Position numbers and translations under genes: made by a program. Positions 1 to 7,019 of a stretch of 10,467 bases of DNA are shown one piece after another. This DNA comes from JBEEMU01 sp043778315. Lineage in GTDB: Bacteria; Bacteroidota; Bacteroidia; Chitinophagales; Saprospiraceae. Where the stretch lies: positions 1 to 10,467 of the forward strand of contig JAYWGJ010000030.1 of NCBI GenBank assembly GCA_043778315.1, in the 5' to 3' direction. Position 1 is the stretch's first letter. The number at the start of each line of letters is the position of its first letter. Under the pieces are notes generated by a model, which did no database searches, was not told the DNA's origin, and saw nothing but the letters and a program-made list of their open reading frames with translations.

Positions 1-1
1 A

Positions 2-91
2 TATTTTACCGACGAGGACATTGTTCATTCCGTCATTTTCCCTGATTTGAGCATCGATATGAGCAAGATTTTCTTGAATAAAGAGGATTGA
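2..91 (+). CDS. Uma2-family (DUF820) nuclease, C-terminal end only (Uma2 copy 1)
   Basis: This is the last 29 codons of a gene that begins before the window. The reading frame runs from the first complete codon to a TGA at 89-91. Its product, from YFTDEDIV to IFLNKED, is nearly the same as the C terminus of the complete Uma2 protein at 825-1430, and most nucleotide differences fall in third positions. Uma2 proteins have a PD-(D/E)XK nuclease fold and mostly lack a demonstrated role. The catalytic part of this copy is outside the window, so it cannot be said whether the gene is intact. The stop codon overlaps a possible TTG start in the pattern TTGA. Confidence 0.75.
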   Translation, partial: YFTDEDIVHSVIFPDLSIDMSKIFLNKED

Positions 92-129
92 TTGCTTTAT
101 CGCAAATAGTATTTTTAAGAATAAAAAAA
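2..129 (+). repeat. Uma2 3'-end repeat, left copy
   Basis: This 128-bp segment matches 1341-1468 at a constant offset of 1339 with about eleven mismatches. It covers the last 29 codons of a Uma2 gene and about 38 bp beyond the stop, including the leader TTGATTGCTTTATCGC and an A-rich stretch. The part beyond the stop differs at only one base (119 against 1458). Similarity stops abruptly after the A run. Here an MNT antitoxin gene follows; at the other copy a PD-(D/E)XK nuclease gene follows. Confidence 0.85.
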
Positions 130-131
130 TT

Positions 132-437
132 TTGATAAATCACTTACAAACATATTTGCCACAAATAACAGCGGCGTGTCAAAAATACTATGTCAAACAT
201 TTATATGTGTTCGGCTCGGTTCTAACGCCGCGCTTTAACGAAGCAAGTGATATTGATTTTTTAGTAGAATTTCACTCCTTTCCCTTAACTGATTATGCAG
301 AGGTATTTTTTGGGTTGATGAATGAGTTAGAAGATATTTTAGTGCGAAAGGTCGATATTTTAGAAATAAAAGCCTTAAAAAATCCCTATTTTATACAAAA
401 TATTCACGAAACAAAACAATTACTCTATGCAGCCTGA
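132..437 (+). CDS. mntA: MNT-domain nucleotidyltransferase antitoxin (MntA-like)
   Basis: This 101-residue protein is a minimal nucleotidyltransferase. It shows the GSX10DXD active-site signature: G28 and S29 after LYVF, then D40 and D42 in SDID, with a third acidic residue likely at D75 in KVDIL. In known HepT/MntA pairs the antitoxin adds AMP groups to a tyrosine of the HEPN toxin and so silences its RNase activity. The gene overlaps the HEPN gene at 427 by 11 bp, which fits coupled translation. The start is a TTG at 132; an ATT just before it is the only nearby alternative, and the family N terminus (LQTYLPQI) fits the TTG. There is no Shine-Dalgarno sequence, only an A-rich leader. Confidence 0.88.
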   Translation: MINHLQTYLPQITAACQKYYVKHLYVFGSVLTPRFNEASDIDFLVEFHSFPLTDYAEVFFGLMNELEDILVRKVDILEIKALKNPYFIQNIHETKQLLYAA

Positions 438-768
438 AATCAAAACGTGGCTTTTTGATGTATTGCACGGCATAGCAGAAATAGACACTTACTTTGAGAA
501 TGGGTATCTTTTTCAAGATTTTGTAACAGACACAAAAACGCAACGTGCCGTAGAGCGTAATATTGAAATAATAGGCGAGGCTATCAATCGCGTACTACAC
601 AAAAATAGTGATATTGCGATAACAAATGCGCGCCTAATCGTGCAAACAAGAAACTATATTGCCCATAGTTACGATAAGATTGCGATAGAAGTAATTTGGT
701 CTATTATAGTGAAACATTTGCCTTTGCTCAAACAGGAAGTACAGGAATTACTCAATAAATTGAATTAA
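427..768 (+). CDS. hepT: HEPN-domain RNase toxin (HepT-like)
   Basis: This 113-residue, mostly helical protein is of the HepT/DUF86 HEPN type. The RNase motif RX4HXY is complete: R75, H80 and Y82 in RNYIAHSY. In characterised HepT proteins the arginine and histidine are needed for RNA cleavage, and the tyrosine is the residue modified with AMP by the partner MntA. The conserved stretch RAVERNIEIIGEAINR at 40-55 is also typical of the family. The ATG at 427 lies within the last codons of the MNT gene, so the two are probably translated together. Both active motifs are intact, so the pair looks functional. Its role could be genome stabilisation or phage defence; the sequence does not decide which. 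Confidence 0.9.
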   Translation: MQPEIKTWLFDVLHGIAEIDTYFENGYLFQDFVTDTKTQRAVERNIEIIGEAINRVLHKNSDIAITNARLIVQTRNYIAHSYDKIAIEVIWSIIVKHLPLLKQEVQELLNKLN

Positions 769-824
769 AAGCGTATTTTAGACTGCGTTTCAGATTAAAA
801 AATAAATTTTTCATTAATTAAACA

Positions 825-941
825 ATGATAATTACCGACATCTCGCAGCTCGACCTCACCAAACAATACACCTACGCCGACTATTTGGCGTGGCGGATAG
901 AGGAACGGCTCGAACTTATCAAGGGTTGGATTTCGCGTATG
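825..941 (+). repeat. Uma2 5'-end repeat, left copy
   Basis: The first 117 bp of this Uma2 gene match 3890-4006 with seven mismatches, all in third codon positions and all synonymous. The 39 encoded residues are therefore identical. Similarity falls sharply after the ATG codon for residue 39. A shared 12-bp leader, ATTTTTCATTAA, also precedes both genes. Confidence 0.85.
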
Positions 942-1430
942 AGTGCGCCGAGTAGAGCGCATCAATATGTACTCGGGGAGCTTTCTTTTTTTATGCGTTT
1001 GCAATTCCAAAATCACGCTTGCCAAGTTTATTTTGCGCCAAGCGATGTGCGTTTTTTGGATAAAGAAAAATCATCAAAAGCGAATAAAAATATTTATACC
1101 GTTGTACAGCCCGACCTTTATGTGGTTTGTGATTTGAAAAAATTAGATGATGCGGGTTGCTTAGGCGCGCCCGATTTGGTAGTAGAAATATTGTCGCCTG
1201 GCAATACCAAAAAGGAGATGAAGCAAAAATATGAAGTGTACGAAGAAAACGGCGTGCGCGAATATTGGATTGTTCACCCGATTGAAAAATATATGACAAT
1301 TCATACGCTGAATGCGGAAGGCAAATATTATGCGTCCAAGTATTTCACCGACGAGGACATCGTACACTCTGTCATTTTCCCTGATTTGAGTATTGATATG
1401 AGTCAAATTTTCTTGAATAAAGAGGATTGA
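825..1430 (+). CDS. Uma2-family (DUF820) PD-(D/E)XK nuclease, complete (Uma2 copy 2)
   Basis: This 201-residue protein has the standard Uma2 layout and length. A short N-terminal part ends in SAPSRAHQ with the conserved H46. FAPSDVRF follows at about 70-77, then VVQPD with D97, GAPDLVVEILSPG with D117 and E121, and the helix KQKYEVYEENGVREYW. The QPD aspartate and the VEIL glutamate are the expected acidic residues of the nuclease fold. The biological role of the family is not established, though it is often present in many copies. The ATG at 825 follows an AT-rich leader sharing ATTTTTCATTAA (806-817) with the leader of copy 3. The first 39 residues are identical to copy 3, while the C terminus matches copy 1, so the gene is a mosaic. 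Its stop overlaps a possible TTG start of the next gene. Confidence 0.9.
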   Translation: MIITDISQLDLTKQYTYADYLAWRIEERLELIKGWISRMSAPSRAHQYVLGELSFFMRLQFQNHACQVYFAPSDVRFLDKEKSSKANKNIYTVVQPDLYVVCDLKKLDDAGCLGAPDLVVEILSPGNTKKEMKQKYEVYEENGVREYWIVHPIEKYMTIHTLNAEGKYYASKYFTDEDIVHSVIFPDLSIDMSQIFLNKED

Positions 1431-1468
1431 TTGCTTTATCGCAAATAGTATTTTTAAAAATAAAAAAA
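1341..1468 (+). repeat. Uma2 3'-end repeat, right copy
   Basis: This is the partner of the repeat at 2-129. It spans the Uma2 C terminus, the stop and the A-rich leader. It ends immediately before the GTG at 1469 that is the favoured start of the next nuclease gene. Confidence 0.85.
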
Positions 1469-2842
1469 GTGACCGACCCCGAACTCACCGACCTCGACAT
1501 ACAACTCAAAGCCTTTTGTTCACTTTTGGAAACAGAAACGCAAAAAGAGTACGACGAGTTGAGCAGCGAGTTGAATGGTTTTTTGCCTGAGTTTGCAATG
1601 GAAGTTGAGCGCGTTGTTACCGATTTTAAAGCATCGCAAAAAGACAAAAAACTACGTTTCAACGTTTTTGATAGCCTTACTCGGCATCACTTAGAAAAAC
1701 TGCACAGCAATTTTATCGCTAATTTGTTAGATGTAAATGGAAAACACGATTTTGACGATTTGTTTTTGAAATTATTTATAGAAACTGTTTTAGAAACTGC
1801 CAAAACAGACGATGTCGAAAGAGAAATTGATAAGGATATTGATTTTTCTATGGAAAAAGATTTAAAAAAGGCAAATGTTATAAAGGAAAAAAACTTAGGT
1901 GAATATGGTCGTGCCGACATTTTTATTGAAAGTCGCAATTTTAATATTATCATTGAAAATAAAATATATGCAAGCGAACAAACCGACCAAGTAGCACGTT
2001 ATTACGATTATTGTAAAGAACAAAAAATCGTACAAAACAAAAAGTTTTGGGTTTTGTATTTAACGCTCGAAGGTGCTGCATCTGACACTGCAAAGGGCAA
2101 TACTTATTATCGTATTTCTTATAGAAATACTATTTTGCGTTGGTTAGAAAAATGCTTAGAAGAAGCAAAAGATTTTCCAATCGTTCACACGGGTATTCAT
2201 TTTTATAATCAACTCCTAAAAAATAATTTTCTTCACCTACCTGACAATCAATTAACTGTGAATATTAAAGAAGTTGTAGCACAAAAGCCCGATATTTTAA
2301 AACATTGGAGCGAATTAAAACCTGCCGTAGATGAACATATTAAAGATTTACAATTGGATTTTTTTAGAAAAGTTCATACTAAATTGTTGCTAAATAAGCA
2401 TAAAATTGCGCTAAGAAATAGCATACACAATCCAATACTTGGTATCAATAATATTCTTGATAAAAGAGGTAATGGTTTTGTTTTTACGGAGTACGTAATT
2501 GACTTGTCCGATGGAAGTAAAGTACTTTTTGCGATAGAACATAATTGTACAGATATTTATTTTGGTGTATTTGGTCATAAGGATAATGGTATGAAAGGTG
2601 AAATAACAAATGAATTCTACAAGAAATTATCAACAGATTTTAATAGCTTAAAAATAGAAGAATGGTGGTGGATACGGAATTATTTCCAACCCAATAGCGT
2701 AAGTTTTTTATCCGACGCAAACGCCTATTATCTCGCTACAAATATGGACGAACTCGTCACAAAATTCGTATTAGACGTAGAAGCGTTTTTAGCGGCATGG
2801 AAAGAAGTAATGGCAGAACGGAACTTAGATAATAAAGCATGA
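1469..2842 (+). CDS. PD-(D/E)XK nuclease family protein (PDDEXK_4 type)
   Basis: The protein has 457 residues if it starts at the GTG at 1469. The N-terminal part contains FNVFDSL (64-70) and FIANLLDVNGKHDF (82-95), typical of PDDEXK_4 proteins. The nuclease core follows: GRADIFIE with D150, then IIIENKI with E163 and K165, and EQTDQVARYYDYC in the next helix. This completes a D-ExK active site. The C-terminal half is unassigned; it contains a WWW run in EEWWWIRNYF. A TTG at 1427 in the same frame would overlap the Uma2 stop and add 14 residues. The GTG is preferred because the intervening leader is repeated at 88-129, where its frame closes after 15 codons. The stop overlaps the next start by four bases (ATGA), so the two nucleases are probably made together. 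The family is common in defence and mobile regions, but its function is unknown. Confidence 0.82.
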   Translation: MTDPELTDLDIQLKAFCSLLETETQKEYDELSSELNGFLPEFAMEVERVVTDFKASQKDKKLRFNVFDSLTRHHLEKLHSNFIANLLDVNGKHDFDDLFLKLFIETVLETAKTDDVEREIDKDIDFSMEKDLKKANVIKEKNLGEYGRADIFIESRNFNIIIENKIYASEQTDQVARYYDYCKEQKIVQNKKFWVLYLTLEGAASDTAKGNTYYRISYRNTILRWLEKCLEEAKDFPIVHTGIHFYNQLLKNNFLHLPDNQLTVNIKEVVAQKPDILKHWSELKPAVDEHIKDLQLDFFRKVHTKLLLNKHKIALRNSIHNPILGINNILDKRGNGFVFTEYVIDLSDGSKVLFAIEHNCTDIYFGVFGHKDNGMKGEITNEFYKKLSTDFNSLKIEEWWWIRNYFQPNSVSFLSDANAYYLATNMDELVTKFVLDVEAFLAAWKEVMAERNLDNKA

Positions 2843-3873
2843 TAACAATACCACAAAATAACGACTTTATTGGCGAAATCAAACAAATTTTGTCGTCGGC
2901 ACGGCAAAACGCCTACGCTGCCATCAATACGGCGATGGTAGAAGCATATTGGCGCGTCGGGAAGCGTATTGTGGAGGAAGAGCAGCAAGGAAAACAACGC
3001 GCAGAATATGGTTTGCATTTAATAAAAACACTTTCGGTGGAGCTTTCGGATAGTTTTGGCAAAGGGTTCTCGGAAAGAAATTTGCGTAATTTTCGTCAGT
3101 TTTATATACTATTTCCAGACGAAAAGATTTGGCAGACAGTGTCTGCCAAATTAAGTTGGTCGCATATTTGCCAAATTATGCGCATCGCAAATGCAGACGC
3201 TCGCGATTATTACCTCAAAGAAGCGGCAGAACAAATGTGGTCGGTGCGCACATTAGACCGCAATATTGCGACTTTATATTACGAACGGCTCTTGCTGTCG
3301 TCCATAAAACAGCCCGTTCAGAACGAAAGGGTGGCAAAGACGAGAGGGTTACAAAACGATAAATTGGAGTTTATTAAAAATCCAAGCGTTTTGGAATTTC
3401 TAAATTTGCCTTCAAATATAAGTTTTACTGAGCTGGAATTGGAAAAAGCGTTGCTACAAAATTTGCAAAATTTCCTATTAGAAATGGGGAAAGGATATGC
3501 GTTTGTCGGCAGACAACAACTTATCAGAACCGAGCAAAATGACTACTATATCGATTTGGTTTTCTACAATTATTTGCTAAAATGCTTTGTTTTGATTGAT
3601 TTGAAAACCGACAAAATCGCACATCAAGACGTTGGACAAATGGATATGTATGTTAGAATGTACGACGAGTTGAAACGTAGCAACGATGATAATCCTACAA
3701 TTGGTATTTTACTCTGTACAGAAACGGATAGTGATATTGCCCGATACTCCATTTTGAAAGGTAACGAACAGATTTTTGCAACAAAATATAAACTTTTTTT
3801 ACCGACCGAAGATGAACTCCGCGCCGAAATTGAACGCGAAAAAATGATTTTTAAACTGCAATTTCAAGCATAA
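2839..3873 (+). CDS. DUF1016 / YhcG-type PD-(D/E)XK nuclease
   Basis: This 344-residue protein has the two-part architecture of the YhcG family. A helical N-terminal DUF1016_N region (about 1-160) includes YWRVGKRIVEEEQQG, FSERNLRNFRQFY and LSWSHICQIM. A C-terminal PD-(D/E)XK domain follows, with YYIDLVFY (D239) and VLIDLKTDK (D254, K256). The strand residue is D where many homologues have E; both fit the motif. GQMDMYVRMYDEL and NPTIGILLC are also well-conserved family blocks. E. coli YhcG is a putative nuclease of uncertain function. The length is normal and there is no sign of damage. The ATG overlaps the upstream nuclease gene (ATGA), which implies coupled expression. Confidence 0.92.
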   Translation: MITIPQNNDFIGEIKQILSSARQNAYAAINTAMVEAYWRVGKRIVEEEQQGKQRAEYGLHLIKTLSVELSDSFGKGFSERNLRNFRQFYILFPDEKIWQTVSAKLSWSHICQIMRIANADARDYYLKEAAEQMWSVRTLDRNIATLYYERLLLSSIKQPVQNERVAKTRGLQNDKLEFIKNPSVLEFLNLPSNISFTELELEKALLQNLQNFLLEMGKGYAFVGRQQLIRTEQNDYYIDLVFYNYLLKCFVLIDLKTDKIAHQDVGQMDMYVRMYDELKRSNDDNPTIGILLCTETDSDIARYSILKGNEQIFATKYKLFLPTEDELRAEIEREKMIFKLQFQA

Positions 3874-3889
3874 TATTTTTCATTAAAAA

Positions 3890-4006
3890 ATGATAATTAC
3901 CGACATCTCCCAACTCGACCTCACCAAACAATACACCTACGCCGATTATTTGGCGTGGCGGATAGAGGAGCGGCTCGAACTCATCAAGGGCTGGATTTCG
4001 CGCATG
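3890..4006 (+). repeat. Uma2 5'-end repeat, right copy
   Basis: This is the partner of the repeat at 825-941, with seven synonymous differences over 117 bp. The shared leader ATTTTTCATTAA lies at 3875-3886, three bases before the ATG; at the other copy it is seven bases before the ATG. Confidence 0.85.
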
Positions 4007-4480
4007 GCAGCACCGAGCATTAATCATCAACGGGTCTTGCGTGATACGTTTAGAGAGCTTGACTATTATTTTTATGACCACCCTTGCGACCTTTTATTTG
4101 CCCCTATTGATGTTGTTTTTAGAAAAGAAGACAATAATACACTAATAAAAACGGTGGTTCAGCCTGATATATGCGTCGTTTGCGACCTTACAAAAGTAGT
4201 TGGGAAAATATGCACGGGCGCGCCCGACCTTGTTGTCGAGATACTTTCGCCAGGAAATTCTAAGAAAGAAATGAAACAGAAATATGAAGTGTATGAAGAA
4301 AATGGTGTTTTAGAATATTGGCTCGTATTTCCCGAAGAAAAATCAATACAAGTTTTTGTGCGAAACGAAAAAGGTAAATTTATTGGCTTGCAGCCATTCA
4401 CCGAAGATGATATTTTAACCTCGACAACCTTTCCTGGACTAAATATTGATTTAATCAAAGTCTTCAAAAATATAGTGTAA
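3890..4480 (+). CDS. Uma2-family (DUF820) PD-(D/E)XK nuclease, complete (Uma2 copy 3)
   Basis: This is a 196-residue Uma2 protein with all core elements: H46 in NHQ, LLFAPIDVVF at about 68-77, VVQPD with D93, GAPDLVVEILSPG with D113 and E117, and KQKYEVYEENGVLEYW. It begins 16 bp after the DUF1016 stop, so it could belong to the same transcript. Its first 39 residues equal those of copy 2. The middle and C terminus have diverged to roughly half identity, and it lacks the IFLNKED ending shared by copies 1 and 2. The intact core suggests an active enzyme. Its cellular role is unknown. Confidence 0.9.
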   Translation: MIITDISQLDLTKQYTYADYLAWRIEERLELIKGWISRMAAPSINHQRVLRDTFRELDYYFYDHPCDLLFAPIDVVFRKEDNNTLIKTVVQPDICVVCDLTKVVGKICTGAPDLVVEILSPGNSKKEMKQKYEVYEENGVLEYWLVFPEEKSIQVFVRNEKGKFIGLQPFTEDDILTSTTFPGLNIDLIKVFKNIV

Positions 4481-4557
4481 ATAGCTGAAATAATTTCGTT
4501 TTAATCATATCATTTCAACAAAAAATAGTAACATTTTAATATAAAAAATATAATAAT

Positions 4558-6477
4558 ATGTCATTAAATAACAGAGTACCCGAAGGAGCGATTTCGGATA
4601 AATGGACGACTTATAAGTCGAATGTTCCGTTGGTTGCGCCGCACAACAAGCGCAGAATTGACATTATAGTAGTCGGTACAGGTTTGGCTGGCGCGTCGGC
4701 TGCGGCTTCGCTCGGCGAACTCGGCTACAACGTCAAAGCCTTCACGTTCCACGACTCGCCGCGCCGTGCGCACTCTATCGCGGCACAAGGCGGCATCAAC
4801 GCTGCCAAAAATTACCGCAACGACGGCGACAGCACTTACCGCTTGTTTTACGACACCATAAAAGGTGGCGACTATCGTTCTCGGGAAGCAAACGTGCATC
4901 GATTGGCGGAAGTGAGCGGCAAAATCATAGACCAATGCGTGGCGCAAGGCGTACCTTTTGCGCGTGAATACGGCGGATTGCTCGACAACCGCTCGTTTGG
5001 CGGAACGCAGGTCTCGCGTACTTTCTACGCACGAGGACAGACGGGACAACAACTCCTTATCGGCGCGTATCAAGCGTTGTCGAGACAAATAAAAGAAAAA
5101 ACCGTAACCATGTACAACCGTCACGAAATGATGGATTTGGTCATGATTGACGGCAAAGCACGAGGAATTATCACTCGAAACCTCGTAAACGGTAAGATAG
5201 AACGCCATTCGGCGCACGCGGTTGTGCTTTGCACTGGCGGCTACGGCAACGTGTTTTACCTCAGCACCAACGCGATGAACTGCAACGTCACGGCGGCTTG
5301 GAAGGCGCACCGACGCGGCGCGTTTTTCGCCAACCCGTGCTACACGCAGATACACCCGACCTGTATTCCCGTGAGCGGCGACTATCAGTCGAAGCTGACG
5401 CTGATGTCGGAGTCGCTCCGCAACGACGGGCGGATTTGGGTACCCAAACGCAAGGAAGATTGTGACAAACACCCGAACGAAATAGCAGAAGCCGACCGCG
5501 ACTACTATTTGGAGCGTCGCTACCCTGCGTTCGGCAATCTCGTGCCGCGTGACATCGCGTCGCGCGCCGCTAAGGAACGCTGCGACGAAGGCTTCGGCGT
5601 AGGCAAAACGAAACTCGCCGTTTACCTCGACTTTTCAGACGCTATCAGCCGTCTCGGACAAGCAACGGTGGCTGCGCGCTACGGTAATTTGTTCGAAATG
5701 TACGAAAAAATAACAGGCGAAAATCCGTATCAGCAAGCGATGCGCATCTATCCTGCCGTGCATTATACGATGGGCGGCTTGTGGGTCGACTACAATTTGC
5801 AAAGCAATATAGAAGGACTTTTCGTGTGTGGCGAAGCCAATTTTAGCGACCACGGCGCCAACCGCTTAGGCGCGTCGGCACTGATGCAGGGCTTGGCGGA
5901 CGGCTATTTTGTGTTGCCGTACACCATCGGTAGCTTCCTCTCCAAAGAGATAGGAACGGGCAAAATAAGCACCGACCACGCCGCTTTTGCGGAAGCAGAA
6001 AGCAATATTACGAGCAAATTGGCGAGTTTATTGGCAATAAAAGGCAATAAATCGGTGGAGCAATACCATAAAGACCTCGGGCATATCATCTGGGATTATT
6101 GCGGTATGTCGCGCAGCGCGGTAGGGCTGACGAAGGCGCGCAAAATGATACAAGACCTCCGCGCCGACTTCTACAAAAACGTGTATGTGTCGGGAACGAA
6201 CGAGGAGTACAATCCTGAACTAGAAAAAGCGGTGCGCGTAGCGGACTTCATGGAACTCGGCGAACTGATGTGCGTAGATGCGCTCGACCGCAACGAAAGC
6301 TGCGGCGGTCACTTCCGCGAAGAGTATCAAACCGAAGAAGGCGAAGCCCTCCGCGACGACCTCAACTATATGTACGTTGCCGCGTGGGAGTTTACGGGCA
6401 TGGGCGCAGACCCCGTGCTGCACAAAGACGAACTGCAATACGAAAATATTAAGGTGCAGCAGAGGAGCTATAAATAG
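4558..6477 (+). CDS. sdhA: Succinate dehydrogenase / fumarate reductase flavoprotein subunit
   Basis: This 639-residue FAD subunit interconverts succinate and fumarate at the inner face of the membrane, joining the citric acid cycle to the quinone pool. The Rossmann motif GTGLAG is at 40-45. The FAD-linking histidine should be H72 in AHSIAAQGG. Substrate-site blocks are IHPTCIP (H266), VPRDIASR (R331, the likely proton-shuttle arginine), VHYTMGG (H402) and HGANRLGASALMQG. The length fits the quinol-type proteins of Bacteroidota rather than the shorter E. coli form. Base composition is visibly richer in GC than the flanking genes. The usual neighbours are displaced: a Uma2 gene lies upstream in place of sdhC, and sdhB begins only at 10263. 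The name frdA would serve equally well, since direction cannot be read from sequence. Confidence 0.97.
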   Translation: MSLNNRVPEGAISDKWTTYKSNVPLVAPHNKRRIDIIVVGTGLAGASAAASLGELGYNVKAFTFHDSPRRAHSIAAQGGINAAKNYRNDGDSTYRLFYDTIKGGDYRSREANVHRLAEVSGKIIDQCVAQGVPFAREYGGLLDNRSFGGTQVSRTFYARGQTGQQLLIGAYQALSRQIKEKTVTMYNRHEMMDLVMIDGKARGIITRNLVNGKIERHSAHAVVLCTGGYGNVFYLSTNAMNCNVTAAWKAHRRGAFFANPCYTQIHPTCIPVSGDYQSKLTLMSESLRNDGRIWVPKRKEDCDKHPNEIAEADRDYYLERRYPAFGNLVPRDIASRAAKERCDEGFGVGKTKLAVYLDFSDAISRLGQATVAARYGNLFEMYEKITGENPYQQAMRIYPAVHYTMGGLWVDYNLQSNIEGLFVCGEANFSDHGANRLGASALMQGLADGYFVLPYTIGSFLSKEIGTGKISTDHAAFAEAESNITSKLASLLAIKGNKSVEQYHKDLGHIIWDYCGMSRSAVGLTKARKMIQDLRADFYKNVYVSGTNEEYNPELEKAVRVADFMELGELMCVDALDRNESCGGHFREEYQTEEGEALRDDLNYMYVAAWEFTGMGADPVLHKDELQYENIKVQQRSYK

Positions 6478-6487
6478 TGGTATGGTA

Positions 6488-6536
6488 ATTCCCGAATTGT
6501 ACGAATTTAAAAGTTAGATCTGTGCAATTCGGGGAT
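6488..6536 (+). terminator. 15-bp inverted repeat after sdhA, probable terminator
   Basis: The arms are 6488-6502 (ATTCCCGAATTGTAC) and 6522-6536 (GTGCAATTCGGGGAT). They pair over 15 positions, two of them G-U. The loop is 19 bases, and a T-containing but weak tract (ATTTTG) follows. It starts 10 bases after the sdhA stop and would end the sdhA transcript before the accessory genes. The long loop and short T tract make it less than a textbook terminator; it could instead stabilise the 3' end of the mRNA. Confidence 0.55.
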
Positions 6537-6558
6537 ATTTTGAATAGTATAATGGTAA

Positions 6559-6582
6559 TTTGAATGTCAAAAAATATTTTTG
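6559..6582 (+). promoter_or_regulatory. Possible Bacteroidota-type promoter
   Basis: TATTTTTG at 6575-6582 matches the Bacteroidota -7 consensus TAnnTTTG. A TTTG at 6559-6562 could be the upstream element, but the spacing of 12 bases is shorter than the usual 19 or so. Transcription would start only about ten bases before the ATG at 6597. The motif is short and AT-rich, so chance occurrence is quite possible. Confidence 0.25.
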
Positions 6583-6596
6583 ATGCGATGTAAATT

Positions 6597-7019
6597 ATGA
6601 AAAAATACCTCTTATTTTCAATGATATTACTAGTGGGCTGCAACAAAAAGCCGCCTTCCAAAAATGTAGTTGAGTGGTATGAAACAGATAATTATATACA
6701 TGAAACCTGTTATTATTCAAAAAATATTGTTCCTGAATTTCGTGTTAGGCAATATCCATTTGGTGATGCTACGCGTGTAGAACTCGTATCATTTCACTGC
6801 TCTTCACTTGCACAGATAGAGCAAAGTATTTTGAATCAGCGCTACCCGCAAGTTAATTTAAGAAATGCATTTGAGGGTAACGGTAAAATAAAAGACCATT
6901 TTTTGGAAAAAATTACGTTAAATAAGCTGCAAATAGATACTATCGTACAGATATTAGATTACACTAAAAAAATATTATCACGGAAAATATCCCCGATAGT
7001 CTTCAAAATAGGGTATTAG
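6597..7019 (+). CDS. Putative lipoprotein, N-terminal part of a frameshifted gene
   Basis: The ATG at 6597 opens a signal peptide of lipoprotein type: MKKYLLFSMILLVGC, with the lipobox LLVGC and the modified cysteine at C15. The mature protein would be anchored in the cell envelope. As read, the product has 140 residues and ends soon after a run of seven A (6966-6972) with a tail, ILSRKISPIVFKIGY, that does not look native. The -1 frame stays open from the A run to 7255 with protein-like content, so this is probably the front two thirds of a protein of about 219 residues. I do not recognise the family. The gene lies between the sdhA hairpin and the ATPase gene and may be decaying cargo. Confidence 0.6.
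   Translation: MKKYLLFSMILLVGCNKKPPSKNVVEWYETDNYIHETCYYSKNIVPEFRVRQYPFGDATRVELVSFHCSSLAQIEQSILNQRYPQVNLRNAFEGNGKIKDHFLEKITLNKLQIDTIVQILDYTKKILSRKISPIVFKIGY

Noticed and set aside
795..1025. Minus-strand frame similar to another minus-strand frame at 3851-4081
   Set aside because: The two resemble each other only because they are the reverse of the duplicated Uma2 5' ends.
4491..4498. TAATTTCG before sdhA as a TAnnTTTG promoter element
   Set aside because: It has one mismatch in the key TTTG part and no suitable upstream TTTG element.
4564..5472. Long open frame of 302 codons on the minus strand inside sdhA
   Set aside because: It lies opposite a full-length, strongly recognisable sdhA and has no family motif. 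GC-rich coding DNA often leaves the opposite strand open.
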